Of a DNA stretch of 64,000 nt, positions 41,498 through 52,916 are shown in pieces; positions within the stretch are counted from its first letter, which is position 1; the number at the start of each line of letters is the position of its first letter. The notes below the pieces were generated by a model. That model did not search any database and had not been told where the DNA came from. It saw only the letters and a program-made list of their open reading frames with translations. The stretch comes from Caenicola sp034331105. GTDB lineage: Bacteria; Synergistota; Synergistia; Synergistales; Synergistaceae. Made by a program: the position numbers and the translations under genes. Location of the stretch: the NCBI GenBank assembly GCA_034331105.1, contig JAXQGB010000010.1:23372-87371 (forward strand), read 5' to 3'.

Positions 41498-42706
41498 CTA
41501 AAGTGCCTTTATTGCTGCGCCCAGGCGTTTTGCGCCCTCTTCAAGCTCTTCCGGCTGTGCGAAGGTGAAGCATGTGCGCATGAAATCAAGTCCTGAACCG
41601 TCTACGAAGAAGGAGGGACCAGTTACGAAGGCAACTCCATGCTCTATCGCCTTCATGAAGAGTTCAGTTGAGTCGATGCCGGGTACCTGCAGCCAGAAGA
41701 AGAAACCACCTTCAGGTGTGTTGTAAACGGTATTGGAGGGCAGGTACTTTTTGAATCCGGCTTCCATCGCATCGCGCTTTTTGCCGTAGTGGGAGATGAT
41801 CTTGGGGAGGAATCCATCCAGGTGGCCAAGCCTGCAGTACTCATAGACCAGTGCCTGGGCGACTACACTTGAGCAAAGGTTTGTGCCCTGTTTGATCATG
41901 ACCATTTTCTGCATCAGGTCGGGATCTCCGACGATCCATGCGACTCGTGTCCCGGGTGCCAGTATTTTGGAGAAGGAACAGGCGTAAACGACTCTTCCGC
42001 TCTGCTTTTTATCCATCGAGAAGATCGTCGGAACGTGATTTCCTGTGTAACGAAGATGACCGTATGGGTCGTCTTCGAATATGATCAGGTCATATTTTTC
42101 AGCTATATCAAGAAGTTTAGCCCTGCGGTCCTCAGAGAGTGTCGATCCGGAGGGGTTCTGGAAGTTGACGATAGTGTAGATGAACTTGATCCTGTGTCCG
42201 TCTTTGCGTCCCTGTTCGATAACGGCAGGGAGCATATCGACGCAAAGTCCGTCTTTATCGCACGGGACAGAGAGGAATCTTGCGCCGCGGTTTCTCATGG
42301 CGTGGATCGCACCGGGATATGTAGGGCCTTCAACAATGATAGTGTCCCCGTCATTTAGCAGAACGCTGCAGAGAAGGTCCATTCCTTCCTGTGAGCCCGT
42401 TGAGATGAGCATCTCTTCAGGTTTTGTTTCACGGCCCATCCTTGGGGCCATCCATTTTGCGATGTATTCTTTGAGCGGCATATATCCGTCCGTAGCACCG
42501 TATTGAAGGACATCTTTGCCTTCGCGGGCCAGGATCGCAGAAGCTTCAGAAAATTCTGCCACCGGGAAGACTGCAGGATCAGGGTTGCCTCCCGCAAAAG
42601 AGATAACACCGGGTGTCTTGGTGTATTTCATCAGGGCCCTTATAGGCGAAGGTTTGACATTAAGCGCTATATCCGACAGTCTCGCATTCCAGTTTACTGA
42701 ACTCAT
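41498..42706 (-). CDS. PLP-dependent aminotransferase (2-aminoadipate/MocR-like class I)
   Basis: A 402-residue fold-type I aminotransferase. The Schiff-base lysine is Lys247 in CSFSKILAPGTR; NPSG (184-187) and the EDDPYG loop (211-216) contact PLP. The N-terminal SFAGGNPDPAVFP is typical of the LysN/AadAT group, which moves amino groups between 2-aminoadipate, branched or aromatic amino acids and 2-oxoglutarate. Substrate is not decided by sequence. It is monocistronic; an amino acid fermenter would use it for deamination. Confidence 0.9.
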   Translation of the reverse strand: MSSVNWNARLSDIALNVKPSPIRALMKYTKTPGVISFAGGNPDPAVFPVAEFSEASAILAREGKDVLQYGATDGYMPLKEYIAKWMAPRMGRETKPEEMLISTGSQEGMDLLCSVLLNDGDTIIVEGPTYPGAIHAMRNRGARFLSVPCDKDGLCVDMLPAVIEQGRKDGHRIKFIYTIVNFQNPSGSTLSEDRRAKLLDIAEKYDLIIFEDDPYGHLRYTGNHVPTIFSMDKKQSGRVVYACSFSKILAPGTRVAWIVGDPDLMQKMVMIKQGTNLCSSVVAQALVYEYCRLGHLDGFLPKIISHYGKKRDAMEAGFKKYLPSNTVYNTPEGGFFFWLQVPGIDSTELFMKAIEHGVAFVTGPSFFVDGSGLDFMRTCFTFAQPEELEEGAKRLGAAIKAL

Positions 42707-42922
42707 AGCATGATCCCTCCAAATAATTATTCACAATACATACATAGCCTCTCTCATGTGAAAGAGGTCGCATTGTCATTATACACAAAAAATGCCGATT
42801 GTCACCGACAAAAATGATATATCAGCGGTCCGTACAACGTTTTGCCCCTTTTAATACTTCGCATGAACGTCTATTATTGGAGTGTTGATATTAAGCGAAC
42901 ATGCTTCGGAAGGAAGATAAAT

Positions 42923-43948
42923 ATGTCAGATGTACAATCTATACTAAAAAACAGCCAGGAGATCAGAAAACTGGCCCCGGGTAGCCCCTTCAAGGCGATC
43001 TTTGTAGTATCTTCATTTTTTCAGAAAAACGATAAAAATGGGAAACCCTATTATGAAATGGCTGTAACCGACTCATTCGGTACGCTCGAAGCCAAGATAT
43101 GGTCTGATGCCAGCTGGTTCGACAGGTCTGACCCCAACATGGAGGCTTCATCGACTGCAAAGAGGCTGGAGGATGAAAAGCTAAGATCTGTTGCAGGGTC
43201 CACAGTAGGCGTAGACGGTAAGACAACAGAATTCAGGGGGCAGACTCAGTTCAACTTCAACAAGGTCACTCTCCTCGACCAGGATAAATTTCCCCCGTCG
43301 CAGTACCTGCCGAGATCACCGATACCCATGGAGGACCTTGTCAAAAGGTACGAAGAACTGGTCTCATCATGCCGTCCTGAAGTCGCTGATTTTATAAGAT
43401 TTGTTTATGACGGTGAAACATGGAAGCAGTTTCGCGACTGGCCTGCTGCAGTGAGCCATCACCACGCATACGCAAACGGCCTGCTTGAGCATACGCTTTC
43501 GGTCACTGACTGTGCAAGGTCGATGGCTGAATCACTGAGGATATCCGGGTATGACATTGATGTTGACATCGTTGTTGCCGGAGGGCTCCTTCACGACCTT
43601 GGCAAGCTTGGATCATACAGGATGGGCTCGATCCCAGAGATGACCCTCGAGGGAGCAGTTCTTGATCACATAGCGATAGGATATTCAAAGTTTATGGAGC
43701 TTGCCGAAAAAAGCAGACTTGACAACTCACTAAAACTCCAGATCGCGCACATCCTTCTGAGCCACCACGGGCAGCGGGAGTTCGGCTCGCCAGTAGTCCC
43801 GGCGACCCCGGAGGCAATGGTAGTTTCTTCTGCTGATGAACTGGATTTTAGGGTCTTTTGCTGGAAGGATTCCGTCAAAGACCTTACGGAAGACCAGCCA
43901 ATATCCCAGTGGCATCAAGCCACAGGCCGCCGTTTCTGGAACAGGTGA
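42923..43948 (+). CDS. YhaM-type 3'-5' exoribonuclease (OB fold plus HD domain)
   Basis: A 341-residue protein: an OB-fold nucleic-acid binding part (about 25-115, YYEMAVTDSFGTLEAKIW) followed by an HD phosphohydrolase domain with HHHAYANGLLEHT and GGLLHDLGKLGSY. Such YhaM/Cbf1-type proteins degrade RNA, and some ssDNA, from the 3' end. ATG 42923 follows GGAAGGAAG; an in-frame ORF start 81 bases earlier has no ribosome site. It begins a run of genes with short gaps (pseudouridine synthase, DUF1847). Confidence 0.9.
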   Translation: MSDVQSILKNSQEIRKLAPGSPFKAIFVVSSFFQKNDKNGKPYYEMAVTDSFGTLEAKIWSDASWFDRSDPNMEASSTAKRLEDEKLRSVAGSTVGVDGKTTEFRGQTQFNFNKVTLLDQDKFPPSQYLPRSPIPMEDLVKRYEELVSSCRPEVADFIRFVYDGETWKQFRDWPAAVSHHHAYANGLLEHTLSVTDCARSMAESLRISGYDIDVDIVVAGGLLHDLGKLGSYRMGSIPEMTLEGAVLDHIAIGYSKFMELAEKSRLDNSLKLQIAHILLSHHGQREFGSPVVPATPEAMVVSSADELDFRVFCWKDSVKDLTEDQPISQWHQATGRRFWNR

Positions 43949-44010
43949 CCTGTATTTCTGTTACCGTCCAGGATAGTGCCGGGCACATGAGTTTAGACAG
44001 GGGAGAAAAA

Positions 44011-44919
44011 ATGTCAAAGGAGTTTTATATAACCAGCGATCAGTCAGGCAGGCGGATCGACAGGCTTTTAAGAAACATGTGGCCCCAGGTCCCTCTTGGC
44101 ACCCTCATGAAAGCTATCCGCAAAGGAGAGGTCCGGCTGGATGCAAAAAAAGTCAGGCCGGACACCCGGGTAGATGAGGGACAGTTCCTGCAGGTCCCCT
44201 GGAATGACGATATGCCGGCCGAAAAAAGCACAAAGGAGAATACATCGTCCATCAGGCATGAGAGACTGGAAACAATATACAAGGACGACTACCTCTGGAT
44301 AATAAACAAGCCTGCAGGGCTTCTGACACAGCCGGATACAAAAAACGGAGATTCTCTTATTACGAGGGTGTTGGAGGAACTCAGTTGGACCAGGACCGAT
44401 TTTCGGCCATCAACAGTCCAGCGCCTGGATCGCAACACGTCCGGAGCGGTGATAGTGGCGTTGACAGGACCGTCCCTGAGGTACCTTTCAGAACTGATAA
44501 GGGAACGGAAGATAAAAAAAATTTACAGGGCAGTCGTTGCAGGCGATATAATCGAATCAGGCAATATTGACTTTCCTCTGCTTAAGGATCAGGACGGAAA
44601 TACTGTAAAAGTAGATGAGAGCGGACAGAGTGCCCTCACAAGATACAGGAAAATATCATCCTTCAAAAAGATCAGTGCAGTGGAGGCAGAGCTCGTAACA
44701 GGAAGACCGCACCAGGCAAGAGTCCATTTTGCTGCAATAGGCCATCCGATCATCGGAGACAGGAAATATGGCGGAGACGCGGGACGGTCAAAACGGCCGC
44801 TGCTTCACGCGTTCTCAGTTACCTTACCTGACGACAGTGGATTGCCGGAAACAATAAGGGGAAGGGAATTCAAAGCTCCTCTTCCAAAAGATATGGAGGA
44901 ATATTTTAATGAGATGTGA
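44011..44919 (+). CDS. RluA/RluC-family pseudouridine synthase
   Basis: A 302-residue enzyme that turns specific uridines of 23S rRNA or tRNA into pseudouridine. It has an N-terminal S4 domain (about 12-70) and a RluA-type catalytic domain with the active aspartate D140 in VQRLDRNTSG, plus INKPAGLL (98-105) and GRPHQARVH. ATG 44011 follows AGGGGAG. The S4 domain and size fit RluC/RluD-like enzymes; the target site is unknown. It overlaps the DUF1847 gene by 11 bases. Confidence 0.9.
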   Translation: MSKEFYITSDQSGRRIDRLLRNMWPQVPLGTLMKAIRKGEVRLDAKKVRPDTRVDEGQFLQVPWNDDMPAEKSTKENTSSIRHERLETIYKDDYLWIINKPAGLLTQPDTKNGDSLITRVLEELSWTRTDFRPSTVQRLDRNTSGAVIVALTGPSLRYLSELIRERKIKKIYRAVVAGDIIESGNIDFPLLKDQDGNTVKVDESGQSALTRYRKISSFKKISAVEAELVTGRPHQARVHFAAIGHPIIGDRKYGGDAGRSKRPLLHAFSVTLPDDSGLPETIRGREFKAPLPKDMEEYFNEM

Positions 44920-45496
44920 CCTTTGTGAAGACCAGAAGTGTCGCGAGGGAGAACCCTGCATAGAGAGGAACAGCATTGAACTTTATTCAGACCCGCATGA
45001 AAAAATGATGATGCAGACCGCGGCTTTTGTCGAGTCAGAGTTCTACGGAGACCTAAACAGGATAGAGGAAGTGGTCGAGTTTGCTTCCCGAATGGGATAC
45101 AAAAAACTTGGGATCGCTTTCTGTGTCGGCCTTAACGATGAAGCTGCGAAAATTGCAGATTATCTCTCAGGTTTTTTTGAAATAGAAGCCGTATGCTGCA
45201 AGGTCTGCGGAATACCTAAGTCAGAGATGGGTGCGCCTACGAGTGACAGGGTCGGCCCTGTAAGCTGCAATCCTATAGAACAGGCAAGGATGCTCGAAGA
45301 AAAAAAGACAGATCTGAACCTGGTCATCGGACTCTGTGTGGGTCACGACGCCCTGTTTATAAAACATTCACACACCTATGTGGTGCCTCTAGTTGTCAAA
45401 GACAGGGCTCTGGGACACAATCCACTTGCTGCAGTCTACTGCTCGGCTGTGAACAAAAGAATGAAGAAAAGAGCGGAGGAACGGAAGCGAAAATAA
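44909..45496 (+). CDS. DUF1847 cysteine-rich metal-binding protein
   Basis: A 195-residue protein with an N-terminal cysteine cluster (C3, C6, C11, C17) and further cysteines in EAVCCKVCG and PVSCNPIEQA. This fits the DUF1847 family of probable metal-binding proteins from anaerobes; function is unknown. The GLCVGHDALFIKHSHTYVVPL stretch is highly conserved as I recall it. The C-terminal tail is strongly basic. It is translationally coupled to the pseudouridine synthase gene. Confidence 0.85.
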   Translation: MRCDLCEDQKCREGEPCIERNSIELYSDPHEKMMMQTAAFVESEFYGDLNRIEEVVEFASRMGYKKLGIAFCVGLNDEAAKIADYLSGFFEIEAVCCKVCGIPKSEMGAPTSDRVGPVSCNPIEQARMLEEKKTDLNLVIGLCVGHDALFIKHSHTYVVPLVVKDRALGHNPLAAVYCSAVNKRMKKRAEERKRK

Positions 45497-45597
45497 GTGC
45501 CAATAGGACAAGCCCCATCTCATTAATAATGTTATTGCAGAGCAGGCTTGTCATATCGGAGACTCTCTGCTATTATTTCCATTGCCCTTCACACGGA

Positions 45598-45660
45598 CCG
45601 GCGCATAGCGACGCTGGCCTGAGTCTTGGGAATATCGAGCGTAATAGGCTCAGACAGGAG
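45598..45660 (+). promoter_or_regulatory. Structured rpsO leader, possible S15 autoregulatory site
   Basis: CTGAGTC (45619-45625) pairs with GGCTCAG (45647-45653; one G-U pair), placing a hairpin just before the CAGGAG ribosome site (45655-45660). Further complementary stretches lie at 45601-45618. Leaders of rpsO commonly bind S15 in many lineages with unrelated folds. Confidence 0.45.
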
Positions 45661-45668
45661 TGATCATT

Positions 45669-45935
45669 ATGATCCAGAAAGAAAAGAAACAGCAGCTCAT
45701 CGAAGAGTTCAAAGTGCACGGAGCCGATACAGGCTCAACAGAGGTACAGGTGGCCATCCTGACAACACGTATCCGTGAACTCACGGACCACATGAGGATC
45801 CACAAAAAGGACTTCCACTCACGCCGCGGACTCCTTATCATGGTAGGTAAGCGCCGTAAGCTTCTCCAGTACCTCAAAGACCGCGACTTCAACCGCTACC
45901 AGTCGCTTATCCAGCGTCTCGGACTGCGCCACTAA
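45669..45935 (+). CDS. rpsO: 30S ribosomal protein S15
   Basis: An 88-residue S15 protein, full length for the family. DTGSTEVQVAILTTRI and HRGLLIMVGKRRKLL-type SRRGLLIMVGKRRKLLQYL bind the three-way junction of 16S rRNA. ATG 45669 follows CAGGAG by 8 bases; an in-frame ATT-ATT-ATG reading upstream is not used. It is followed by a terminator and pnp, the usual rpsO-pnp order. Confidence 0.97.
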   Translation: MIQKEKKQQLIEEFKVHGADTGSTEVQVAILTTRIRELTDHMRIHKKDFHSRRGLLIMVGKRRKLLQYLKDRDFNRYQSLIQRLGLRH

Positions 45936-45977
45936 CAGCGATCTGACAAAGAGAAGCAAAAAATAAGCAACTTACGC

Positions 45978-46009
45978 ATGGCGAGGGGGCAATACCTTCG
46001 CCATTTTTG
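45978..46009 (+). terminator. Terminator between rpsO and pnp
   Basis: ATGGCGA (45978-45984) pairs with TCGCCAT (45998-46004), followed by TTTTG. It may be partial, since rpsO and pnp are often cotranscribed. Confidence 0.7.
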
Positions 46010-46063
46010 CTATTTTGTGTTATTCTTCAACAGTTGAAGACATAAAATGGGAGGAAAAGAAAA

Positions 46064-48376
<2,313 letters not shown>

Positions 48377-48385
48377 GAAATATAA

Positions 48386-48823
48386 ATGTCAAAAATGAAA
48401 GTCAAGATAAAAGCAGATGCCGGGATATCCCTTCCCGGCTACGCGACTCCGGGATCTTCAGGACTGGATCTGCGCGCTGCCGAAGCAGCTGTTATCCCTG
48501 CCGGAGATCGTGGCTGTGTGGGAACGGGACTCTTCCTTGAAATGCCACTGGGCTGCGAAGCCCAGGTAAGGCCAAGGAGCGGCCTCGCGCTGAAACACGG
48601 CGTCACCGTCCTTAATACGCCGGGAACGATCGATTCAGACTATCGTGGAGAGATAAAGGTCATACTCATCAACCACGGCAGTGAAGATTTCAGGATCGAG
48701 CCGGGAGACAGGATAGCCCAGATAGTTTTTGCGGAAGTTACACAGGTGGATCTCGAGAGATCTGAGGAACTGGATGAGACAGAACGTTCCTCAGGCGGGT
48801 TCGGGAGCACTGGAAGGAAATAG
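48386..48823 (+). CDS. dut: dUTP diphosphatase
   Basis: A 145-residue trimeric dUTPase with all five motifs: PGSSGLDLRA, RPRSGLALKHG, GTIDSDYRGE (with the catalytic Asp), GDRIAQIVF and the C-terminal RSSGGFGSTGR that closes over the active site. It hydrolyses dUTP to dUMP, keeping uracil out of DNA. ATG 48386 is 9 bases after the pnp stop. Confidence 0.97.
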   Translation: MSKMKVKIKADAGISLPGYATPGSSGLDLRAAEAAVIPAGDRGCVGTGLFLEMPLGCEAQVRPRSGLALKHGVTVLNTPGTIDSDYRGEIKVILINHGSEDFRIEPGDRIAQIVFAEVTQVDLERSEELDETERSSGGFGSTGRK

Positions 48824-48870
48824 ATCAAAAGCATTGATTTGCCATGGGGGCAAATTTGGAGGCGATACTA

Positions 48871-50760
48871 ATGGCACGTTTTTCAATACCTGAAGGTAAA
48901 GTTTACGAAGCTGACAGCGCGTCACTGCGTCAGCTTCTTGATATCTGGCACCTAAAAAAAGCTGTCGGAGCAAAAGTTGAAGGCACGCTCGTCGACTGCG
49001 ACAAAGTTTTCACTGAAGATACCGAGTTTATCCCGGTATTTCCTGATTCACAGGAGGGGCTCGACCTCCTGCGCCACTCTACAGCTCACTTAATGGCTCA
49101 TGCTGTTCTCAGGCTATGGCCGGAAGCTAAATTTGGTATAGGTCCTTCTATCAAAGATGGATTCTACTATGACATCAGGTTCCCGAAACCCATCTCAGAC
49201 GAGGATCTTCCTAAAATCGAATCAGAGATGAGGAAGATAGCTCAGGAAAAGATCCCCCTTGTGAGGGAAGAGCACACAAAGGAGCAGGCAAAAGAACTCT
49301 TCACTAAGCTTGGTGAAGATCTTAAGGTGGAAATGATCGACAGTCTTGAGGGCGAGATCCTTTCGACCTACCGCGAAGGCGATTTCATTGATTTCTGCCG
49401 CGGCCCGCACGTTCCGCATACGGGATGCTGCAAATTTTTCAGGCTTCTCTCACTTGCCGGTGCCTACTGGCACGGCGATGAGAAGAACGAAATGCTGACG
49501 CGCATATACGGGACAGCATTCGGATCTGAGGAGGAGCTCAAGGAATATCTCCGCCGTATGGAAGAGGCTAAGGCAAGGGATCACAGGAAACTGGGGAAAG
49601 AACTTGACCTCTTCAGCGTTCATGCCGAAGGACCAGGATTTCCCTTCTTCCATCCCAAGGGCATGGTAATAATGAACAACCTTACCTCCTTCTGGAGAAA
49701 AGAACATACAAAGCGGGGATATGTCGAAATAAAGACTCCGATGATCCTCGACAGGTCACTATGGCTTCGTTCAGGACACTGGGATCATTATAAGGAAAAT
49801 ATGTATTTCACAGAGATAGACGAAGCTCCGTTCGCGGTAAAACCGATGAACTGCCCCGGAGGCATACTTGTGTACAACAGCGCTATCCGCAGCTACAGGG
49901 AACTTCCCCTTCGGATGGCTGAACTTGGCTTCGTTCATCGTCACGAGAGATCGGGAGCGCTTCATGGACTTATGAGAGTCAGAGCATTTACCCAGGATGA
50001 CGCACACATATACTGTACGCCCGATCAGATCAAGGACGAGATAAAGGCGATAATGGAACTTGACAGGTATTTCTACCAGGATGTATTTGGTTTCAAATAC
50101 TACGTTGAACTTTCCACCAGGCCTGAAAACTCCATGGGTGACCCGAAAATGTGGGATCTCGCAGAACAGAGGCTCAAGGAAGCGCTTGAGGAGACAGGGA
50201 CCGAGTACAGGCTTAATCCCGGAGACGGAGCATTCTACGGTCCCAAGATAGACTTCCATCTTGAAGACTGTATCGGCCGTACATGGCAGTGCGGTACGAT
50301 CCAGCTCGACTTCCAGATGCCTGAGAAGTTCGACATGACCTACATAGGAAACGACGGAGCGGAGCACCGCCCTGTGATGCTTCACAGAACAGTGCTTGGC
50401 AGCCTCGAAAGATTCATGGGCATCCTCATCGAAAACTATGCGGGAGCATTTCCGTACTGGTTGGCGCCCGTGCAGGTAAAGCTGCTTCAGGTAAGCTCAG
50501 AATTTGCCGGATACACCGAAGATCTTGCGAAAAAGTTCAGGGATGTGGGCATAAGGATCGAGGTCGACTCCAGGGATGAAAAGCTGGGCAAAAAGATACG
50601 CGACGCCCAGATGCAGAAGATCCCTTACATGCTTGTTATAGGAGCGAGGGAAGTCGAAGAGGGCACAGTCGCCGTAAGGGACAGATCAAAGGGAGACCTT
50701 GGATCGATGACCTTCGAGGGCTTCCTCGAACATCTCAAATCGGAGTTCGACCCTCTCTAA
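48871..50760 (+). CDS. thrS: Threonyl-tRNA synthetase
   Basis: A 629-residue class II synthetase: TGS domain (1-60), editing domain with HSTAHLMAHAV and the later CRGPHVPHTG, catalytic core with motif 2 (FGFVHRHERSGALHGLMRVRAF-like) and the zinc ligand Cys in KPMNCPGG, and a C-terminal anticodon domain. ATG 48871 follows GGAGG; an in-frame ATG at 48844 lacks a ribosome site. A strong terminator follows, and an inverted metallophosphoesterase gene now separates thrS from infC, which in many bacteria is directly downstream. Confidence 0.97.
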   Translation: MARFSIPEGKVYEADSASLRQLLDIWHLKKAVGAKVEGTLVDCDKVFTEDTEFIPVFPDSQEGLDLLRHSTAHLMAHAVLRLWPEAKFGIGPSIKDGFYYDIRFPKPISDEDLPKIESEMRKIAQEKIPLVREEHTKEQAKELFTKLGEDLKVEMIDSLEGEILSTYREGDFIDFCRGPHVPHTGCCKFFRLLSLAGAYWHGDEKNEMLTRIYGTAFGSEEELKEYLRRMEEAKARDHRKLGKELDLFSVHAEGPGFPFFHPKGMVIMNNLTSFWRKEHTKRGYVEIKTPMILDRSLWLRSGHWDHYKENMYFTEIDEAPFAVKPMNCPGGILVYNSAIRSYRELPLRMAELGFVHRHERSGALHGLMRVRAFTQDDAHIYCTPDQIKDEIKAIMELDRYFYQDVFGFKYYVELSTRPENSMGDPKMWDLAEQRLKEALEETGTEYRLNPGDGAFYGPKIDFHLEDCIGRTWQCGTIQLDFQMPEKFDMTYIGNDGAEHRPVMLHRTVLGSLERFMGILIENYAGAFPYWLAPVQVKLLQVSSEFAGYTEDLAKKFRDVGIRIEVDSRDEKLGKKIRDAQMQKIPYMLVIGAREVEEGTVAVRDRSKGDLGSMTFEGFLEHLKSEFDPL

Positions 50761-50799
50761 AAATTAATTTTTTCAGGTCCGCTGTTTGTAGTGTTGATT

Positions 50800-50839
50800 A
50801 ATCGAGCTCAAAGAATTTATTCTTTGAGCTCGATTTTAG
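50800..50839. terminator. Bidirectional terminator after thrS
   Basis: Perfect 16-bp stem AATCGAGCTCAAAGAA (50800-50815) with TTCTTTGAGCTCGATT (50820-50835), loop TTTA, followed by TTAG on the plus strand. It lies between converging genes. Confidence 0.85.
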
Positions 50840-50886
50840 TTTCAATTAAATTTAAAACAGTAGATGTCTCTCTTTGGAAATATCCT

Positions 50887-52272
50887 TTACAGTGATTGAG
50901 TATCCATTTTTGTTATGGTTCCGTCCGGTGAATAGTAAAAAAGGGAAAGATACAAAGGAACCGAACTATTTCCCTGAGGCGTAATTACTACAAAAGTCAT
51001 CGTAGGCAGTTTTGGGTTATGATCGATCCATGTTCCTGAATTTACATAAATTGTTTTCTGACCCTTGAGGTTTTCAGAAGGAATAATTCTTGGCTCGTGG
51101 GTATGCCCGAAAACAACTATCCGCATATCAGAATCAGGGTTTTTAAAATATTGAACTTCTGCCTGAGAGTCAGTTTCGGCTCCGGAACCTGCCTCCATAA
51201 GGGCTTCTTTTAGTGGTATTTTGACGGGAACTTTGTTCAGTTCCTGTCGTTCATCCCATGTGGCAAGAATTCCCTTATACATTTTCAAATTGATATAACC
51301 TCCGGCTGACAGCTGATAAGGCATGAGATCGCTAATGGAATAGTTTTCAGTGAAGCCGTCGATGTTTGTTTTTATTATCTTTTCATCAAAGCCCCCGTTG
51401 ACCGGGAAATCTGTCATTAATTCATACCAGGCTTTCCAATAAATATACGCAAGGGTCTGGTCTTCCCCGAAGGAATTTGTTGTTACTTCAGGAATTTTGC
51501 CGGCAGCGTCGGGGAATCGTTCGACGACTGAGGTTGTGGCTATTCTTGTAAAGAAGTATCCGGGCGGCAGTATGGAACCCGGAGCTATATCCCTGTTTGA
51601 AATAGGATCAGGTGCGCAGAAAAAATTATAGCGATGTCCATGCTCCATTATAATTTCAGGATGTCCGTCGGGAGAATAGCTTCCCAGGCCCTGTACATCA
51701 CGTTGCTGATTAATTCCTGGAAGTATGCTCTGAATATCCTCTGCAGTTACAAGTAAATCGTGATTTCCGGGAACATATGTTACTTTGATTTTCCCATCGC
51801 GGATAATATTATTGAATGCCGCCATTACATGTTTATTGTTTTTTGCAACAATGCCGACAAATTCCTTCTGAGTTTTTCCCCTGAAAGTATCTGCTTCGCT
51901 CGGCACAAACCATAAATCAACCAAATCTCCAATAATTACAAGTTCCTTAATATTCGGGGCAAGCCTGATTTGTTCAAGAAACTTCACAAGCGGCTCCCGA
52001 TTCTTTTTAGTTTCAGTATAGCTGTCGTCAGCTCCAAGATGGAGGTCGCTAATGCATACAATAAGCTTCCTCTCATTATTAAGTTCCGGTATGCCATTGC
52101 TGTCAAGTGTGAAAACGTCTTTTAATGAAGTGGCATCTTTCGCAGCTGTTGTCAATGTGCATGTTTTATCAGCAGTCACAGGTCCTGCTCCAAAAGCAGG
52201 AGCATATCCTGCAAAGCAGGTGGAAACTGAAAAGATAGTGATCAGGAATAGCAGAACAGATATTTTTTTCAT
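50887..52272 (-). CDS. Exported calcineurin-like metallophosphoesterase
   Basis: A 461-residue protein with a signal peptide (about 1-21, ending CFA) and a calcineurin-like phosphoesterase domain. Metal-site motifs are complete: D76-x-H78 (SDLH), D116 (GDLVD), N170-H171 (GNHD) and GHTH near residue 404. It would hydrolyse a phosphoester outside the cytoplasm; LpxH-like folds share the motifs, but this protein is larger and exported. The substrate is unknown. It sits inverted between thrS and infC and is AT-richer than both, suggesting a later insertion. Confidence 0.85.
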   Translation of the reverse strand: MKKISVLLFLITIFSVSTCFAGYAPAFGAGPVTADKTCTLTTAAKDATSLKDVFTLDSNGIPELNNERKLIVCISDLHLGADDSYTETKKNREPLVKFLEQIRLAPNIKELVIIGDLVDLWFVPSEADTFRGKTQKEFVGIVAKNNKHVMAAFNNIIRDGKIKVTYVPGNHDLLVTAEDIQSILPGINQQRDVQGLGSYSPDGHPEIIMEHGHRYNFFCAPDPISNRDIAPGSILPPGYFFTRIATTSVVERFPDAAGKIPEVTTNSFGEDQTLAYIYWKAWYELMTDFPVNGGFDEKIIKTNIDGFTENYSISDLMPYQLSAGGYINLKMYKGILATWDERQELNKVPVKIPLKEALMEAGSGAETDSQAEVQYFKNPDSDMRIVVFGHTHEPRIIPSENLKGQKTIYVNSGTWIDHNPKLPTMTFVVITPQGNSSVPLYLSLFYYSPDGTITKMDTQSL

Positions 52273-52718
52273 ATGACATTTCTCCTTTTTCCTTAATGCA
52301 GCTAATAGAAAGGATCGATCGAATTTGATACAGATTTGAAGTCACTACTCAGATCAATAATTGGCAAAAAGAAAATGATCCCGTTGGTCTTATTACAGTA
52401 ACTTGACTGGTCAATATAATATGTGTTTGTCCGGCTCCTGTACGATCCTGTGGCAGTGGGCCGAAAGTTCTGTCCTTTCAAGCATACATATTAAGTCATT
52501 TGCTATTATAATCAAATAGTGACAATGATGTTCAAGTCCAAGGATAGAGTAAAGTTAATTTTTTTTTTGGAAGTAATGCTGCAGTAGATCTATTAGAGTC
52601 TCTATTAACTAAATGTGATAGTGACACTACTATAAAAAGTAGGACGCTGATGACTTTGAAAAAAGTAACACAGGCCTCGACAAATTACTGGTGAAGTGTT
52701 TAAAAGCTATTGTCACTG
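52273..52718. other. Long AT-rich intergenic stretch upstream of infC
   Basis: About 450 bases with no supported gene. A 10-base T run lies at 52559-52568, and an open frame of 48 codons without a start (52548-52693) matches nothing I recognise. Possibly the edge of an insertion that brought the metallophosphoesterase gene. Confidence 0.5.
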
Positions 52719-52747
52719 TTGCGAAATGAAAGAATATGTGCTAACAT
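52719..52747 (+). promoter_or_regulatory. Candidate promoter of the infC operon
   Basis: TTGCGA (52719-52724), 17-base spacer and TAACAT (52742-52747). It would give an RNA leader of about 165 bases before infC. Confidence 0.5.
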
Positions 52748-52753
52748 GCATAA

Positions 52754-52885
52754 GTTGATTTATATCAACGGGTTTACAAGCAGAGGATGCGCCTCTCGCC
52801 TGCCGACGAAGTAAGTTGTCAGGTCTACCCGGAAAGAAATTTCCAATGGGCTTGGCGCGTTTTGTGCCGGGCCCATTTTAATTTG
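52754..52885 (+). promoter_or_regulatory. Structured infC-rpmI-rplT leader with attenuator
   Basis: Successive hairpins: GTTGAT/ATCAAC (52754-52769); a closed multibranch element with CGGGT (52769-52773) pairing ACCCG (52827-52831) around AGAGG/CCTCT and CCTG-CGAC/GTTG-CAGG stems; GGAAA/TTTCC (52831-52844); and a terminator-like stem AATGGGCTTGGC (52845-52856) with GCCGGGCCCATT (52866-52877) followed by TTAATTT. This fits transcription attenuation of the operon, as known for L20-controlled infC leaders in Firmicutes. Confidence 0.65.
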
Positions 52886-52916
52886 ACCAAGATCTACACT
52901 CAGGAGGTGTAACGCC

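Noticed and set aside
52548..52693. Open frame of 48 codons in the thrS-infC gap
   Set aside because: No start codon with a ribosome site and no similarity I can recognise; treated as intergenic.
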